NCBI GenBank assembly: GCA_003242275.1
Contig: QGUX01000207.1
Location: forward strand, 1-6,358
Direction: 5' to 3'
From: Pseudomonadota bacterium
Lineage (GTDB): Bacteria; Pseudomonadota; Gammaproteobacteria; Steroidobacterales; Steroidobacteraceae
Length of the DNA: 6,358 nucleotides
The notes under the pieces were generated by a model. The model searched no databases. It was not told the DNA's origin and saw nothing but the letters and a program-made list of their open reading frames with translations. The translations under genes were made by a program, and so were the position numbers. Shown in pieces: positions 5,608 to 6,358 of the stretch. Position 1 is the first letter of the stretch, and each line of letters opens with the position of its first letter.

Positions 5608-6358
5608 CTTCTGGGTGTTCTCTTTGTAGTCGATGTATTCCTTCCAGAGCTTCTCCTTCAGCTCCGGATCCGTTTCCTCCTCGGCGGCCTTGCGCAGGCG
5701 GCGCGCGATGATGTCGTCGTCGTCGCCGGCGGGAATCTCGCGCGCGATCACGCCGCTGCCGGTGCCGCCCGAGGCGCCGGTGCCGCTGCCGCCACTGGAC
5801 TGGCCGGGGCCTTCGCCCTCGCTGCCGCGGCCCACGCCTTCGGACCGCAGGTCGCCGGCGCGGTTCCTCGCCAGCGCCCGGTCGGAATCCTCGCTGCCGT
5901 AGCGGTCGAGCACATTCTCACCCGTGGCCGAGCCGGCATTGCCGGCACGCGCGTCGCGCTGCCGGGCCACCTGCTCCTGTTCCTTGCGCAATTCGGCATC
6001 GAACCGGTCCAGCGAGGCCTGCAGCCGGGCATCCACCGCGGCCCGGCGCTCGGCCGGCGTCGCCGCAACCGGCACGCCGGTATCGGCCGTGCCCGGGCCA
6101 CCCTGGCCGGTGGAACCCGCGCTGGCGCCTGCCCCGGCATCGGCGCTACCACCCGCGCCGCCGGCAGTGCCGGCTGCACCTGTGCCGGCGCCGCCACCGC
6201 CCGGCGTGGCCGCAGCACCCGCGCCTCCGGCCGTCGCCGCCGCGCCCGCATCCGCGCCACCGGGCGTCCCTGCGGCGCCTCCGCCAGGCGTCCCCGCGCC
6301 CGTCCCGGACCCCGGCCCCGCACCGCCGACGCCAATACGGGCGCCCCCCCCCTGCCAC
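5596..6358 (-). CDS. Gly/Ala-rich low-complexity protein with charged helical C-terminus, 5' end beyond window
   Basis: The frame that ends at the TGA 5598-5596 stays open to the right edge, giving 253 residues without the start. The first 94 residues in the window are almost entirely Gly, Ala, Thr and Pro, with recurring GTPGG/ATPGG/TAGG motifs. Next comes an amphipathic charged helix (from TPAERRAAVDARL to EQVARQRDARAG), then a Ser/Gly-rich linker. The last 46 residues are highly charged: DDDDIIARRLRKAAEEE is followed by DPELKEKLWKEYIDYKEN, probably helical and possibly a protein-interaction tail. No membrane segment or signal is seen in this part; one could lie in the missing N-terminus. 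A GTG at 6075 could serve as a start, but has no Shine-Dalgarno and would leave the long upstream frame unexplained. The stop lies 1 nt from the lipoprotein ATG, so the two are surely cotranscribed. I do not recognise the family. Confidence 0.75.
   Translation of the reverse strand, partial: WQGGGARIGVGGAGPGSGTGAGTPGGGAAGTPGGADAGAAATAGGAGAAATPGGGGAGTGAAGTAGGAGGSADAGAGASAGSTGQGGPGTADTGVPVAATPAERRAAVDARLQASLDRFDAELRKEQEQVARQRDARAGNAGSATGENVLDRYGSEDSDRALARNRAGDLRSEGVGRGSEGEGPGQSSGGSGTGASGGTGSGVIAREIPAGDDDDIIARRLRKAAEEETDPELKEKLWKEYIDYKENTQKKGG
6076..6357 (-). repeat. Gly/Ala/Thr/Pro low-complexity coding repeat
   Basis: These 94 codons of the Gly/Ala-rich protein form a degenerate repeat built on GTPGGxAGA-like units (for example GTPGGGAGAAGTPGGADAG). 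At the DNA level, a plus-strand core GGCGT followed by C-rich sequence recurs around 6203, 6263 and 6288 with imperfect spacing. It is probably a flexible spacer in an exported or envelope-spanning protein. Such tracts change length easily by recombination or slippage, so the length may vary among strains. Confidence 0.6.

Noticed and set aside
4359..5711. Plus-strand open frame of 450 codons opposite the lipoprotein
   Set aside because: Composition is His/Ala/Gly/Leu-rich and it spans a real gene junction on the minus strand; it is a complement of biased codons.
5596..6075. GTG at 6075 as the start of the Gly/Ala-rich gene
   Set aside because: No Shine-Dalgarno precedes it, and the same frame stays open for 94 more codons to the window edge with consistent low-complexity protein composition.
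5748..6335. Minus-strand Arg/Pro/Ala-rich frames in the region of the Gly/Ala tract
   Set aside because: Alternative frames give Arg-rich, motif-free products. Only the Gly/Ala frame runs into the coherent charged helical C-terminus that ends 1 nt before the lipoprotein start.
1..6358. Transcription terminators, promoters, tRNA/rRNA, CRISPR repeats, insertion sequences
   Set aside because: Gene junctions are at most 16 nt, leaving no room for terminators, and no hairpin with a T-run, direct-repeat array, inverted terminal repeat or transposase motif was seen. Internal promoters inside coding sequence cannot be excluded by eye.

Overview
The window comes from a very GC-rich bacterium with strong G/C bias at codon third positions. 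A lipoprotein signal with a lipobox, a Sec-type signal peptide and two single-pass membrane proteins with presumably periplasmic C-terminal halves point to a Gram-negative cell envelope. A high-GC gammaproteobacterium is my best guess, but that is an inference from style, not from a marker gene.

All real genes lie on the minus strand and read right to left as one tightly packed, apparently co-transcribed block. In order of transcription they are: (1) a protein open at the right edge, with a long Gly/Ala-rich tract and a charged helical tail (5596 to beyond 6358); (2) a 415-residue lipoprotein of unknown function (4347-5594); (3) a 703-residue transmembrane serine/threonine protein kinase with TPR-like repeats and a PEGA-like domain outside the membrane (2249-4360); (4) a 699-residue membrane protein combining a degenerate FHA-like N-terminus, a membrane helix, three PEGA-like repeats, a polyproline linker and a formylglycine-generating-enzyme-like (FGE/SUMF1) domain (133-2232); and (5) the first 45 codons of an exported protein (1-136, cut by the left edge). 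Junctions are 1 nt, a 14-nt overlap, 16 nt and a 4-nt ATGA overlap. No terminator or promoter is visible, so the promoter should lie beyond position 6358.

Read together, this looks like an envelope phospho-signalling module. A cytoplasmic kinase domain is tethered to periplasmic TPR/PEGA modules. It is co-encoded with a second PEGA protein whose terminal FGE-like domain lacks the two catalytic cysteines of true FGEs, plus a lipoprotein and at least one more exported protein. The kinase has all its catalytic residues. The FGE-like domain looks like a binding or pseudoenzyme module. No phosphatase, canonical FHA reader or output gene is in the window, so the signal and response are unknown.

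The most notable non-protein feature is the kinase/FGE junction. There a six-codon ORF with its own Shine-Dalgarno-like GGAG overlaps the kinase stop (TGATG) and the next gene's start (ATGA), forming a possible translational relay in front of a gene that otherwise lacks a clear ribosome binding site. No RNA genes, mobile elements or CRISPR arrays were seen, and no stretch over 300 bases lacks a gene.
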